Of a DNA stretch of 64,000 bases, positions 36,476-45,883 are shown piece after piece. This DNA comes from Pirellulales bacterium (lineage in GTDB: Bacteria; Planctomycetota; Planctomycetia; Pirellulales; JAEUIK01): NCBI GenBank assembly GCA_019694455.1, contig JAIBBY010000014.1:1-64000 (forward strand). Direction: 5' to 3'. The position numbers and the translations under genes were made by a program. Below the pieces are notes generated by a model. It was given only the letters and a program-made list of their open reading frames with translations. It searched no databases and was not told the DNA's origin. Position 1 is the stretch's first letter. Each line of letters starts with the position of its first letter.

Positions 36476-39400
36476 GTCCCACGAAAACCTGCGCAGCCGG
36501 CAGGTCGACATCGCCGTGGCCGACTACCTGGAGGCCCAGGAACGGGGCTGTGCGCCAGATCGCGAAGCGTTTCTGGCCGAGCATCCAGAGATTGCCGACG
36601 CGCTCCGTGAGTTTCTGGACGACTACGAGTCTGTGAACCGCGTGATGCCGGGGCAGCAGCAGGACAAGTCCACGGATGGCGCTGCGCGCTCGACCGGCGG
36701 GGGCCGTGCCATCGCGCCGATACTACCGGTTCCTCGCAACTTCGGCGCCTTCGAGCTGTTGGAGGAAATCGCCCGCGGCGGAATGGGCGTGGTATACAAG
36801 GCCCGGCAGAAGAATCCCGAGCGCATTGTCGCGCTGAAGATGATTCTGGCGGGACAACTGGCCTCGCAGGCCGACGTGGAGCGGTTTTCGGCCGAGGCCC
36901 ACGCCGCCGCGGCACTCGACCATCCCGGCATCGTGCCGGTGTTCGAGGTTGGCCAGCACGAGGGACAGCACTACTTCACAATGGGGTTCGTCGCAGGGCT
37001 GAGCCTGGCCCAGCGACTGCTCGACGGACCGCTGCCGGCCCGTGAGGCTGCGACGATCGTCGCTGAGGTTGGCGGGGCGGTGCACTACGCGCATCAGAGA
37101 GGAGTGATTCATCGCGATTTGAAGCCGGCCAACATACTGCTGGACGACAGCGGCCGCGTGCGGGTCACCGACTTTGGGCTGGCCAAACGGCAAACCGACG
37201 GCAGTGGTTTGACACACACCGGGCAATTGCTGGGCACGCCCAGCTTCATGTCGCCCGAGCAAGTGTCGGGCAATTCGGCGGCGATCGGACCTGCCGCCGA
37301 CGTGTATTCGCTGGGCGCGACGCTGTATGCTCTGCTGACGGGGCGTCCGCCGTTTCAGGCCGCCAGCACGATCGACACGCTCAAACAGGTGACCGACCGC
37401 GAGCCGGTGCCGCCGCGCGAGCTGGACGCCAGCATTTCGCGCGACCTGGAAACGATCGTGCTCAAGGCGCTTTCCAAGGAGCCGGGCTCTCGCTATCACA
37501 CGTCCGACGAGATGGCCGAAGATCTGCTGCGGTTCGTGGCCGATCGGCCGATCCTGGCGCGGCGATCGACGGCGCGCGAGCGCCTCGTGCGCTGGTGCCG
37601 GCGGAATCCGGCCATTGCGGCGCTGACAGCGACAGCCGCCGCTGCCCTGATCGCGGGCACTGGCGTTTCGACGTACTATGCCATTCAGGCCGACGCGCGC
37701 GCTCGCGAGGCGAGGACCGCCGTCGTGGCAAGGGACGGCGCGCTCGTGGCGAAAGGCAATGCCTTGCAACTTGCGCAAGACAAGGAATTGCTCGAGCGTC
37801 AGCGATTGTACGCGGCGGAAATGAACCTGGCCCAACAGGCGCTCACGGCCGGCCACTCGGCGCGCGTCCTCGACCTGTTGGAGAACCACCGCCCGAAGGG
37901 TGGCGAGCCCGACCTGCGCGGCTTCGAATGGCACTACTTGTGGCGCGAAATCCACCCAGGCCTGCGCGCGACGCTTACTTATACGAACGGGTTGAATGTC
38001 CAGCTCGGTGGTTTGCCTCGCCTGGACGGTAGCTATGGGGCAGTTGCCATCTCCTCGGATGGAAGTACGGTTGCCCTCGGCTATGCGTTGATAGGCGACC
38101 GGTTCGGGATTGAGCTTCGGGATGCGAATACGGGAAGGTTGAAATCAACCCTGCCGTCGAGTCCCTACATGATCAGGTGTCTGGCGTACTCGCCGAACGG
38201 CCAACTGTTAGCCAGCGGTAGCCAGGGCGGACCGATCCGCCTCTGGAACGCCAGCGACGGTACGCTGGTCGGCCAAAGTGCCGACGATTGGGACTACGCC
38301 CGTTGCATGGCCTTCTCGCCCGACGCCAATCGCCTGGCCGTGGCCGGCGATGGAGTCGTCATCTATGACATTCGTGCAGATGAACCTCGCCGAGAGCTCG
38401 AGTTGCAGCGCGAGTTCGCGGATAGCGTCGTGTATTCTCCGGACGGCGGGCGCCTGTACGCAGGCGCGAGCTTCGGCGATAAGAATGATGGAACGCGGCG
38501 CCTCTCGCGCATCTACGACTTGACTGTTCAACCTCCAAAGGCCGTCCGTGAGCTTGACGAAACCACGATTTGGGATGTTTCACCCGACGGACGGTTTGTC
38601 GCCGCCAGCAACCCGACGAACAACGTCCTTCTGGACGCAGACGGCGGCGCGACGCTGTGGGAGTTTGGCCAGGGGGGACCGGGATCGTGGATGAAGTTCA
38701 CGGCGGATGGCACCACGCTGATCGCCGCAGGTGTGGATCGCATGGTGAGCGTGTGGGACGCTGTCGAACGCAAATTGCTGTGCCGACTGCCGCATTCCGG
38801 CGCGGTTGTGGGCATCGCCACGGCGTCGGGCGGTCGCGATTGTTGGGCGTCCTTGAGTACCGACGGAACGGCCAAAATCTGGCCCGCGCGCCCGTCGGCC
38901 GCCTTAAAGGTGATCCACCCCGAGCTTCCCAACCGGCACATGGTCGCGATGCGCGGCGGTCAATCGGTGATTCTGGTCGGAGATGAGTTTCCGGCACAGT
39001 CATGGAGCCTGGAGACAGGCACGCGGACGGACGACCCGCTTCCGGCTGATGATATTCGCGCCGTTTCGGCCGACGGCGCTCGGATGGCCTCGGTCGATCG
39101 TGTTCCGACCGTGGGGAGTCCGATGGTGCGAGTGTGGGATCTGGCTTCCAATTCCCAGCCCAATGTCCTGACTCTCGGCGGATCGCGCGGATCGAGCTCG
39201 TCGTTGCACGTGCGTCTTTCGCCGAACGGCCGCTGGGTGGCGAGCTACGAGGATTGGATCAACGTGATACACGTCAACGAACTCGACGGCGCGCCGCCGA
39301 CCAGGGAGGCGCCGAAGGCAATTCGCTATTCGAATCCGAGTTTCTGGCTTCTCTGCCCTGTGCTGCACGTCGAGTTTTCTCCGGATAGCCGCTGGCTGGC

Positions 39401-40553
39401 GGCCGCGCATCAGTTTGGAGTCGTCAACCTGTACAACCTCGAATCGGAACAAATCGTGCCTGTTCCTGTCCCGTCCGCGAGCGCGGCGACGCAAGTCGCC
39501 TTTTCGTCGGACAATAGATACCTGGCCTCGGGCACCGATACTGGCAATGCGCACGTTTTCGACATGCAGACGGCGGAGGTCATCGCCTCATTTCCAGGCC
39601 ACGAGTCGGCGATCACGGCCTTGGCATTCTTTCCTGGCGACCGCACCCTGGCGGTCGGCAGTCGCGGGGCGATCCGCCTATGGGACCTCCCGTCGCGGCA
39701 GGAGCGATTCACGGTCCGACCGGCTGCGGACGCGGCGCAGACGTCCGAAAGCGCCGTGGTGCAACTGGCGGTAACGCCCGACGGCGCCACGCTGCTGTCC
39801 CGGCAGAGCGACGGCACGGTGCGCATCTGGAAAGCTCCGGGCAATTCGACCGAGGCGGCCGCCACGGCGCGCCATGCCGTAGCCACACTGTCGAACGACC
39901 CGCAGTTCCTGGCCCGGCGGGCGATTGCCCAGGTCGGTCTCGGCCACTGGGAGCAGGCTTTGGCGGACCTCCGCGACGCGCAGACAAATGGAATCAAATG
40001 GAGCGGCGAGCTGTTGAGGCTCTTGCACCGCGCATTGCCGCGGGAACGCGAATCAACGAGGTGGAACGAGCTGGAAACGGTTACGACGGCGCGCGACATC
40101 TTCCGTAGCGGCGCGCTGCGCCTGGATGATCCGCACGAGTTGGCCAGGCTGTGCTGGGATCTCGTCGCCGAAGGAGCGACCGACGATGATCAGTCCGCGC
40201 TTGCCGTTCAGCTTGCCCAAAAGGCCGGCGAGTTGGCACCCAACGATGCGTTCAACATGAGCACCCTGGGCATGGCCCAGTATCGCGCCGGGCAATGGCA
40301 GCAGGCCGTCGATTCACTCGACAAAGCAAGGGTGCTTGCGCCCGACAAGCACATTGCCTTCAACGGTTTCTTCCTGGCGATGGCCCACTGGCAACTCGGC
40401 CACAAGGACGAGGCCCGCACGTGGTACGACCGCAGTGTCGAGTGGATGGAGAAGAACCAGCCGAAGAACGACGATCTCAGCCGCTTCCGCGCCGAAGCCG
40501 AGCAATTGATGGGCATCACCAAGCCTGATGCCGCGCCAGCGAACGCGCCGTAA
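36468..40553 (+). CDS. Serine/threonine protein kinase with transmembrane helix, WD40-like propeller and TPR tail
   Basis: A 1361-residue kinase. The catalytic domain spans about 95-360: glycine loop IARGGMGVVYKA, Lys124 in IVALKM, HRDLKPAN with Asp217, DFGLAK with Asp235, and APE-like SPEQ. A transmembrane helix lies at about 381-402 (AIAALTATAAAALIAG). The outside part has a coiled stretch, then many WD40-like blades (for example YSPNGQLLASGSQGGPIRLW and FSSDNRYLASGTDTGNAHVF), and ends with TPR-like helices (from about 1130). The TTG start at 36468 has GGGGAG eight bases upstream and overlaps the sigma gene. It may sense an envelope signal and act on the sigma factor. Confidence 0.9.
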   Translation: MFESHENLRSRQVDIAVADYLEAQERGCAPDREAFLAEHPEIADALREFLDDYESVNRVMPGQQQDKSTDGAARSTGGGRAIAPILPVPRNFGAFELLEEIARGGMGVVYKARQKNPERIVALKMILAGQLASQADVERFSAEAHAAAALDHPGIVPVFEVGQHEGQHYFTMGFVAGLSLAQRLLDGPLPAREAATIVAEVGGAVHYAHQRGVIHRDLKPANILLDDSGRVRVTDFGLAKRQTDGSGLTHTGQLLGTPSFMSPEQVSGNSAAIGPAADVYSLGATLYALLTGRPPFQAASTIDTLKQVTDREPVPPRELDASISRDLETIVLKALSKEPGSRYHTSDEMAEDLLRFVADRPILARRSTARERLVRWCRRNPAIAALTATAAAALIAGTGVSTYYAIQADARAREARTAVVARDGALVAKGNALQLAQDKELLERQRLYAAEMNLAQQALTAGHSARVLDLLENHRPKGGEPDLRGFEWHYLWREIHPGLRATLTYTNGLNVQLGGLPRLDGSYGAVAISSDGSTVALGYALIGDRFGIELRDANTGRLKSTLPSSPYMIRCLAYSPNGQLLASGSQGGPIRLWNASDGTLVGQSADDWDYARCMAFSPDANRLAVAGDGVVIYDIRADEPRRELELQREFADSVVYSPDGGRLYAGASFGDKNDGTRRLSRIYDLTVQPPKAVRELDETTIWDVSPDGRFVAASNPTNNVLLDADGGATLWEFGQGGPGSWMKFTADGTTLIAAGVDRMVSVWDAVERKLLCRLPHSGAVVGIATASGGRDCWASLSTDGTAKIWPARPSAALKVIHPELPNRHMVAMRGGQSVILVGDEFPAQSWSLETGTRTDDPLPADDIRAVSADGARMASVDRVPTVGSPMVRVWDLASNSQPNVLTLGGSRGSSSSLHVRLSPNGRWVASYEDWINVIHVNELDGAPPTREAPKAIRYSNPSFWLLCPVLHVEFSPDSRWLAAAHQFGVVNLYNLESEQIVPVPVPSASAATQVAFSSDNRYLASGTDTGNAHVFDMQTAEVIASFPGHESAITALAFFPGDRTLAVGSRGAIRLWDLPSRQERFTVRPAADAAQTSESAVVQLAVTPDGATLLSRQSDGTVRIWKAPGNSTEAAATARHAVATLSNDPQFLARRAIAQVGLGHWEQALADLRDAQTNGIKWSGELLRLLHRALPRERESTRWNELETVTTARDIFRSGALRLDDPHELARLCWDLVAEGATDDDQSALAVQLAQKAGELAPNDAFNMSTLGMAQYRAGQWQQAVDSLDKARVLAPDKHIAFNGFFLAMAHWQLGHKDEARTWYDRSVEWMEKNQPKNDDLSRFRAEAEQLMGITKPDAAPANAP

Positions 40554-40558
40554 GAGGT

Positions 40559-40945
40559 TCACACCGTAGCAAGCGCGCGCTCGTGACAGCCGCCGCAGAA
40601 CTTCACGCCCGCGATCTTGTCGTCCAGTTGGCATTCGCCGTGGACCGCACACGCGAAGATCTTGATGCGGACACCCCCGCCGCAGGTTTCGCACGGTTCC
40701 TGGCGGTCCTCGGGTCCGCGGTGGATGCAGGCGAGGAGTTGGCCGCGCGGGACGCGGGAGGCGGCATTGGGGCGCGGGCTGCGGCCGATGGGCAGGCCTT
40801 GGCGCGCGGTGAGTGCAGGGTGCTTGGCGGGGTCACACTCGTGCTCGAGGTGGCCGGGGACGTCATCTTTATATGTGGCGCGGAAGCCGCAGTAGTTACA
40901 GATGGCTTCCTTGGTCTCGGGGAACCATTGCCAGGACGTGGACAT
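40559..40945 (-). CDS. Cys-rich (zinc-ribbon-like) protein of unknown function
   Basis: A 128-residue protein with several Cys pairs: CNYC (17-20) with HLEHEC (to Cys37), CETC (85-88), and Cys99, Cys105, Cys117 and Cys120 in ACAVHGECQLDDKIAGVKFC. The layout suggests zinc binding. It starts at an ATG that overlaps the stop of the preceding fragment (TGATG). Its C-terminal motif recurs in the fragment at 28033-28140. It looks intact, sits amid broken genes, and is convergent with the kinase gene only 5 bp away. Confidence 0.6.
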   Translation of the reverse strand: MSTSWQWFPETKEAICNYCGFRATYKDDVPGHLEHECDPAKHPALTARQGLPIGRSPRPNAASRVPRGQLLACIHRGPEDRQEPCETCGGGVRIKIFACAVHGECQLDDKIAGVKFCGGCHERALATV

Positions 40946-41070
40946 CACAGGCTCCAGGTCAGGGTGAGGTTGCCGGAGCCGTAGTTGCCGATGGCGAGAA
41001 AGGTCTGGATGCGCCACACGCCGGAGACCAGTTGGAGTTTGACGACCTCGACGACGCCGTAGCTGCCACT
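40945..41070 (-). pseudogene. C-terminal fragment of an unidentified protein
   Basis: A frame of about 42 codons reads ASGSYGVVEVVKLQLVSGVW, then RIQTFLAIGNYGSGNLTLTW and a stop that overlaps the next start. It has good beta-strand character but no start codon, and it is joined upstream, out of frame, to a methyltransferase fragment. It looks like the tail of a lost gene that once preceded the Cys-rich protein. Confidence 0.5.
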
Positions 41071-41338
41071 GGCGGATTTCGGGGCTGTTCACGTTGTCGT
41101 TGTAGACCCAGCCTTCGTTCCCCGTGTTGTAGGGGGGGGCGATGTAGATGCACTTCACCTTGCCAGCGTAGTAGGGGAGCAAGGCTTTGAGCGCCAGCAG
41201 ATTGTCCCCTTGCACCAGCAGGTTGCCCGCCTCGGCGTCGCCGGCGCTAAGCTGGCGATCGCAGCGCAGCAAGTGGTAGCGAACCTTGTGGTGATGGTTC
41301 ACCACCGCCGCCTTGCCGATCCAATCCAGCGTGGGCAC
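41066..41338 (-). pseudogene. Truncated adenine-specific DNA methyltransferase (N-terminal fragment)
   Basis: About 90 codons match the start of a DNA adenine methyltransferase of the type III/beta group: MPTLDWIGKAAVVNHHHKV, then AGNLLVQGDNLLALKALLPY and YYAGKVKCIYIAPPYNTGNE. The catalytic motif, normally DPPY, is APPY here because one base changed (GAC to GCC). After NSPEIRQW the similarity stops and the frame enters unrelated sequence. Both the truncation and the missing aspartate make it inactive. Confidence 0.75.
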
Positions 41339-41366
41339 TACTTGCGTTCCCCGTCCGTCGAAGGAT

Positions 41367-41498
41367 TCAAACCGGCGAGTTTACCCGGCTGGCCATCGCA
41401 TCGACAGTCCGCGGTACCGCATCTCCGCCGGCTTTCCGCAAAGCGGGGGCCACCGCCGCGTAGACATCTTCATCCGTGAAGTACTTCACGCCGCTCAT
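41367..41498 (-). pseudogene. Truncated DUF5615/PIN-like toxin
   Basis: A 43-codon frame starts with an ATG that overlaps the DUF433 stop (ATGA) and reads MSGVKYFTDEDVYAAVAPAL, then RKAGGDAVP. This is the N-terminus of the PIN-like DUF5615 proteins that pair with DUF433, including the first acidic residues of the fold (DED). It ends after VDAMASRVNSPV, far short of the usual length of about 110 residues, so the nuclease core is missing. Confidence 0.6.
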
Positions 41499-41788
41499 GG
41501 GGGCGAGTTGACGCTGGCGTACCGCGCCTTGACCGCGAGTTCATCATCGGCCGCCGCGCCGGCCTCAATTTCGTCCAGGTGGTCGTAGGCGTACGCCAAG
41601 GCGTCGTGAACGTCCGCCGGCTTGAGCCCCGGATATTGTTGGACGATTTCTTCAATGCTCATCCCTTGCCGGTAACAACCCAGAATGATCCCCACCCGGA
41701 TGCGGGTTCCGCCCACGACTGGCTGACCGCCGCAGCGGGCCGGGTCTTGTTCGATGTTGCGGTAATCCAGCTTGGTCATGATGGGCAT
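41495..41788 (-). CDS. DUF433 family antitoxin-like protein
   Basis: A 97-residue DUF433 protein: IEQDPARCGGQPVVGGTRIR, then VGIILGCYRQGMSIEEIVQQ and YPGLKPADVHDALAYAYDH, a helix-turn-helix-like DNA-binding fold. Family members are usually encoded just before a DUF5615 PIN-like toxin, and the 4-bp overlap with the truncated toxin downstream fits that. The antitoxin appears intact while its partner is broken, so it may be an orphan. Confidence 0.85.
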   Translation of the reverse strand: MPIMTKLDYRNIEQDPARCGGQPVVGGTRIRVGIILGCYRQGMSIEEIVQQYPGLKPADVHDALAYAYDHLDEIEAGAAADDELAVKARYASVNSPP

Positions 41789-41934
41789 CCCTTGGGCCGG
41801 GCGCGGCTCATAGATGATTCTACCATGCGATGCCGGCTATTCGATTTCCCATCGCCGCGCCGGCCGCGCGCCGCTGGCGTTTGTCGGCCAAGCCACTGCC
41901 CGTTGGCGCCAACCAGTTCGCCGCCGTGCTCAAG

Positions 41935-43773
41935 CTACGTCATCACTTCCACGATCAGCGTGCCGCCCGGTCCTACCGTTGCCACCAGCTCGTCTCCTTG
42001 CCGCTCGATGCCGCTGCCGGCTGGCCAAGCGTGCAGCGCACGAGCCGATTTGATCGGCGACTTCATGCGCAGCGTCTCGCGCTGCGCGCAGTCCGCTTCG
42101 AGTATGCTGCCCAAGTTGGCCACGTCGCCGCGGTAGGCGCCATACGGATTGTGCAAACCGATGATCCACGCCTGGTCGGCGGCGCGCCGATTGATTTGCA
42201 GCAGCATGTCGCCAGTGCGCGTCAGCGGCGACCATTTCTCCAGCGCGATTTTCAGCCGGGCAATCTGCGCGTCGATTGGCCCGCGCACGGCGCAGGCCGG
42301 TGCGTGGCCGTCGCCAATCGCGATCACCTCCCGGTAATCAGACCACACCGCTTCTGGCGCGTCGGATGGCGTCACGTCGAACAGTTCCGCATACGGGCAA
42401 GGCGCATAGCAGGCGACTTCACCGCGGGCCAACTCGCTGGCCCCCTTCGCCGCCGCCGACTCCGCGGGCGGATAGAGCGCCTCTTTCACTTGGGCCCAAT
42501 CCAGATCGATCGCCCGCGGCGGAATCAATTGCTGGAGCTTGCCCGCCCTGGCAAAGGGTGGAACCACGGTGGCGTCTAGCACCAAGGCGATCGGCGTGAA
42601 TGGCTCGCCCACGTCCCCCACCTGGTCTTGAAAATCGAGCAGGTCGCGCGTCACTCGTCCGTAGGACGAAAGCTCCCCACTGTCCCAGTTCGTCAGATTG
42701 CATTCCGCGCCCCACTCCTCGTGCAGCGTATGCGCTCCCGAGAGATAGGTATGAAAGAACGAGCGCCGCTGCAGCGCGCTGGAGGGGCCCAATTCCGGAC
42801 CGATCGGCCATACCGATTTGTCCCAGGTGTCGGGCGGAATCTGCCAAGACGACTCTCCCAGCGGCAGGAACGATGTGCAGCCTTGCGGCCCCCACGGGGC
42901 GAAGAACACGCCCCACGGCTTGCCCGCCGCCTTGGCCGCTCCGCGCAGACTGGCGACCATGAACTGCGAGCGGTGCGACGCCCAGGGGCCGACCTCGGCC
43001 AGGCACGATCGCGCCCCCAGTTTGTAAAACGCGTGCCACACCAATTCTCCCTTGGCCGATCCCTCGGCATAGCAGCAGCGGCCGGCGACTCGATCGGCTT
43101 GCGCCTGAAAGTTGCGCACCGTCTCCTGCCACAGCGCTTCGAAATCGCGCGGAAATCGGCGCCCGTCGTAATCGTCTACTGTGCCATATTCGAGATAGCG
43201 ACTCGCGATGGTCTGGTGGTTGAGATGGTCGCGCACGGCCGCGGCCTCGATCGGGTCCTCGGCGTATTTTGGATCGACGCTCAGGAATCGATCCCAATCG
43301 TTGTGCGTGTTGGAAATCGTTTCATGAATTTGTCCCCCCAGAAACTTGTCGCCCAACAGTTCGTCATAAGCGCGGATCAACTCGGCATCGAACTGGTACG
43401 GGTGATAGACAATGCCCCCCGCGACCCGGTCGATCACCAGCGGGCGGCTCCGGCCGCTGACGATGCGATGCAGCGCGCCCCCCACCCGCGCCACCTGGTT
43501 GAACCGCGCGCTGTCGTCGCCATACGACGAGTTGATGAGCCGCACGCCGTTGTGCGGCCGCACGAGGCCCGCTTTTTCCAATCCGGCCCAATAGCTGCCA
43601 GATGCTTCATAGGTGTGCAAAAAGCAGAATCCATTTCTGCCGGCAGGCGACGCTTGGTCGGTGGCGGCTTCCGCGCCGGCCGAGCGTTCGGCGCCATCAA
43701 GGTCAGCTAGTCCGGCGACGGCGGCCGTGGCGGCGCAGCGCGACAAGAATACGCGTCGATCGATGGGCGTCAT
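41935..43773 (-). CDS. Tat-exported protein of unknown function, possibly glycosidase-like
   Basis: A 612-residue protein with a twin-arginine signal (IDRRVFLSRCAATAAVAG, Arg6-Arg7). The body has many aromatic and acidic motifs (YLEYGTVDDYDGRRFPRDFE, GVFFAPWGPQGCTSFLPLGE, HTLHEEWGAECNLTNW) that suggest a TIM-barrel sugar-acting fold. The HEEWGAE segment offers candidate catalytic acids. I do not recognise a defined family. It is divergent from the GH5 gene, and a polysaccharide-related role is only contextual. Confidence 0.65.
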   Translation of the reverse strand: MTPIDRRVFLSRCAATAAVAGLADLDGAERSAGAEAATDQASPAGRNGFCFLHTYEASGSYWAGLEKAGLVRPHNGVRLINSSYGDDSARFNQVARVGGALHRIVSGRSRPLVIDRVAGGIVYHPYQFDAELIRAYDELLGDKFLGGQIHETISNTHNDWDRFLSVDPKYAEDPIEAAAVRDHLNHQTIASRYLEYGTVDDYDGRRFPRDFEALWQETVRNFQAQADRVAGRCCYAEGSAKGELVWHAFYKLGARSCLAEVGPWASHRSQFMVASLRGAAKAAGKPWGVFFAPWGPQGCTSFLPLGESSWQIPPDTWDKSVWPIGPELGPSSALQRRSFFHTYLSGAHTLHEEWGAECNLTNWDSGELSSYGRVTRDLLDFQDQVGDVGEPFTPIALVLDATVVPPFARAGKLQQLIPPRAIDLDWAQVKEALYPPAESAAAKGASELARGEVACYAPCPYAELFDVTPSDAPEAVWSDYREVIAIGDGHAPACAVRGPIDAQIARLKIALEKWSPLTRTGDMLLQINRRAADQAWIIGLHNPYGAYRGDVANLGSILEADCAQRETLRMKSPIKSARALHAWPAGSGIERQGDELVATVGPGGTLIVEVMT

Positions 43774-44140
43774 CGGTTGGTATCAACTTTCTTGGCGAAG
43801 GTGTTCTGTGAGCAGCGCCGGTTTCAAAACCCTCGCTCTGGTACTCGGGACCGAGGGCAGGGTGAGGGGCGAAGCGGCGATCCGCAGCATTACTTTACCA
43901 ATGTGCCTGCCAACAGGGGGCCGGCGCTGGTGAAACGGTTGGACCAGTTACAGCTCGGCGCAGGTGCGCTTTACTGCGGCATTGGTCCGCTTCGGCCGCC
44001 CAAAAAATGGCCCCTCCAACGGCTAGCCCAGTGCGAAACCACAATCCGCCACGGCATCCCCCCAAACGACTCGGTTTCAGCGATAATGATTCGAGCATGT
44101 CGGTTGCGCCGTGCGCTCCATTTCAAAAAAAGGTTGAGGA
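43774..44140. other. Intergenic region between divergent exported-protein genes
   Basis: About 370 bp between the Tat-exported protein and the GH5 gene. It must carry divergent promoters. I see an imperfect hairpin around 43838-43858 (CCTCG / CGAGG) but no convincing promoter box or small gene. Confidence 0.4.
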
Positions 44141-45736
44141 ATGATTGTCAGGCATCAGACAAGGGGAATGTTCAGGGCGCTGGCCGCGACCTGGTTTGCG
44201 GCGGCCTTGATCCAGGGTGCGGCCTGGGGCGGCGAGCGGTTCGTCTCGGTTTCTGGCACGAGGTTTCTGGACGCGGAGGGGCGACACCTGTTGTTGCACG
44301 GCGTCAATGTCGTCGACAAAAGCGCCGCTTGGAAACAGTACGAGTGGCTGGACGAGTCCGGCTATGCGGACATGAAGTCGTGGGGGTTCAACTGCATCCG
44401 GCTAGGGTTCACCTGGGCCGCGGTGGAACCGGCCCCCGGAGAGTACAACCCGCAATGCCTCGCGGAATTGGACAAGCGGGTGGCGTGGGCGGCGAAGCAT
44501 GGGCTGTATGTCGTTCTGGACATGCACCAGGATTTGTTCAGCATGAAGTTTTCCGACGGCGCGCCCGAGTGGGCCACGCTGACCGACGACAAGCCGCACA
44601 CCACCCTGGGCGCTGTGTGGAGCGATGCCTACTTCACCAGCCCGGCGGTGCAGCGGGCGTTCGATAATTTTTACGCGAACAAGCCGGGGCCGGGCGGGAT
44701 CGGTCTGCAAGATCGCTACGCGGGGGCATGGAAGTTTCTGGCGGAGCACTTCGCAAACCATCCCACCGTGATCGGCTATGACCTGATGAATGAGCCGTTC
44801 GCCGGGAGCCTGGTGACAAAGGGTTTGTTGCAAATTGTCAGGCAGGTCGCGGCCGAGGGCGCCGACCCCAAGGGCGCGTCGACATCGGCAGTGTTAGAGG
44901 TGATGACGCAATGGGGAACTCCGGAAGGACGCTCCAAGATTCTGAAAAAGCTGGACAATCCAGAGGTCTATGGACGCGTCCTGGATGCGGCTCAACCGGT
45001 GTTTGAGGATTTTGAAAGAACGACGTTGACCGCGCTATTTCAAAAGGTCACCGACGCGATCCGGCAAGTTGATCAACAGCACATCATCTTTCTGGAAACG
45101 AGCGGCGCATCGAATATGGGCGTGCGCAGCATGATCGAGCCGATGAAGACCGCCGACGGCGGGCGCGATCCGCTACAGGCATACGCGCCGCACGGCTATG
45201 ACCTGGTGACCGACACCGCGGAGGTGGCTTCCGCGTCCAACCCGCGCGTGGAACTGATCTTCGCGCGGCATGGCGAAACGCAACAGCGTTTGGAGATGCC
45301 GATGCTGGTGGGCGAATGGGGCGCGTACTACGGCGGCGCCGAGGCGGCGCTGCCCGCCGCCCAGTTTGTCTGCCGCCAGTTCGAGAAACTCTTGTGCGGC
45401 GACACCTATTGGTCGCTGGAGAAGAACTTCGCCGAGCAGCCAGTGTTGCAGGTGCTGTGCCGACCCTATCCGATGAATGTCGCGGGCACGATTCTGGCTT
45501 ACGAAGCGACTCCCGCCGCGCGCAAGTTCACCTGCACCTGGACCGAGGACGCCGGCGCCAAGAGTCCCAGTCGGTTCTATGTTCCCGCCTCGTTTGATCC
45601 GACGAAGGAGCGGATCAAACTGGAACCTGCCGGCCACGGCTTTCAGATCGAACCGGTTGCCGAAGGGTGCGAGAACGTCTATCTGACCGTTCCGCCGGCG
45701 GGCACAAGCGCCGAGCGGCGACTGACGATCGAGTAG
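44141..45736 (+). CDS. Secreted GH5 family glycoside hydrolase (endoglycoceramidase-like)
   Basis: A 531-residue exported retaining glycosidase: signal peptide (about 10-30, LAATWFAAALIQGAAW), then a GH5 barrel. The acid/base is Glu218 in VIGYDLMNEPF and the nucleophile Glu392 in MLVGEWGAYYGG. Other GH5 landmarks are LLLHGVNVVDK, GFNCIRLGFTWAAVEP and YVVLDMHQD. The overall pattern, with a beta-sandwich C-terminus, resembles endoglycoceramidase-like GH5 members, which cut glycolipids or beta-glycosides. Specificity is inferred. An in-frame ATG at 44168 is an alternative start. Confidence 0.88.
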   Translation: MIVRHQTRGMFRALAATWFAAALIQGAAWGGERFVSVSGTRFLDAEGRHLLLHGVNVVDKSAAWKQYEWLDESGYADMKSWGFNCIRLGFTWAAVEPAPGEYNPQCLAELDKRVAWAAKHGLYVVLDMHQDLFSMKFSDGAPEWATLTDDKPHTTLGAVWSDAYFTSPAVQRAFDNFYANKPGPGGIGLQDRYAGAWKFLAEHFANHPTVIGYDLMNEPFAGSLVTKGLLQIVRQVAAEGADPKGASTSAVLEVMTQWGTPEGRSKILKKLDNPEVYGRVLDAAQPVFEDFERTTLTALFQKVTDAIRQVDQQHIIFLETSGASNMGVRSMIEPMKTADGGRDPLQAYAPHGYDLVTDTAEVASASNPRVELIFARHGETQQRLEMPMLVGEWGAYYGGAEAALPAAQFVCRQFEKLLCGDTYWSLEKNFAEQPVLQVLCRPYPMNVAGTILAYEATPAARKFTCTWTEDAGAKSPSRFYVPASFDPTKERIKLEPAGHGFQIEPVAEGCENVYLTVPPAGTSAERRLTIE

Positions 45737-45883
45737 CCGATTGGTGAACTGCGTCCCCCGGATGTGAATTTACCTGTGCGGGCGGATTGCCGTTTCCTGG
45801 CATACTCCGATCAAGTCGCACCGCGCCAACAAGACCGCCCGCGGAGAGAGGAAATCGTACCCGTACTGCGATTCGCATCGGAG

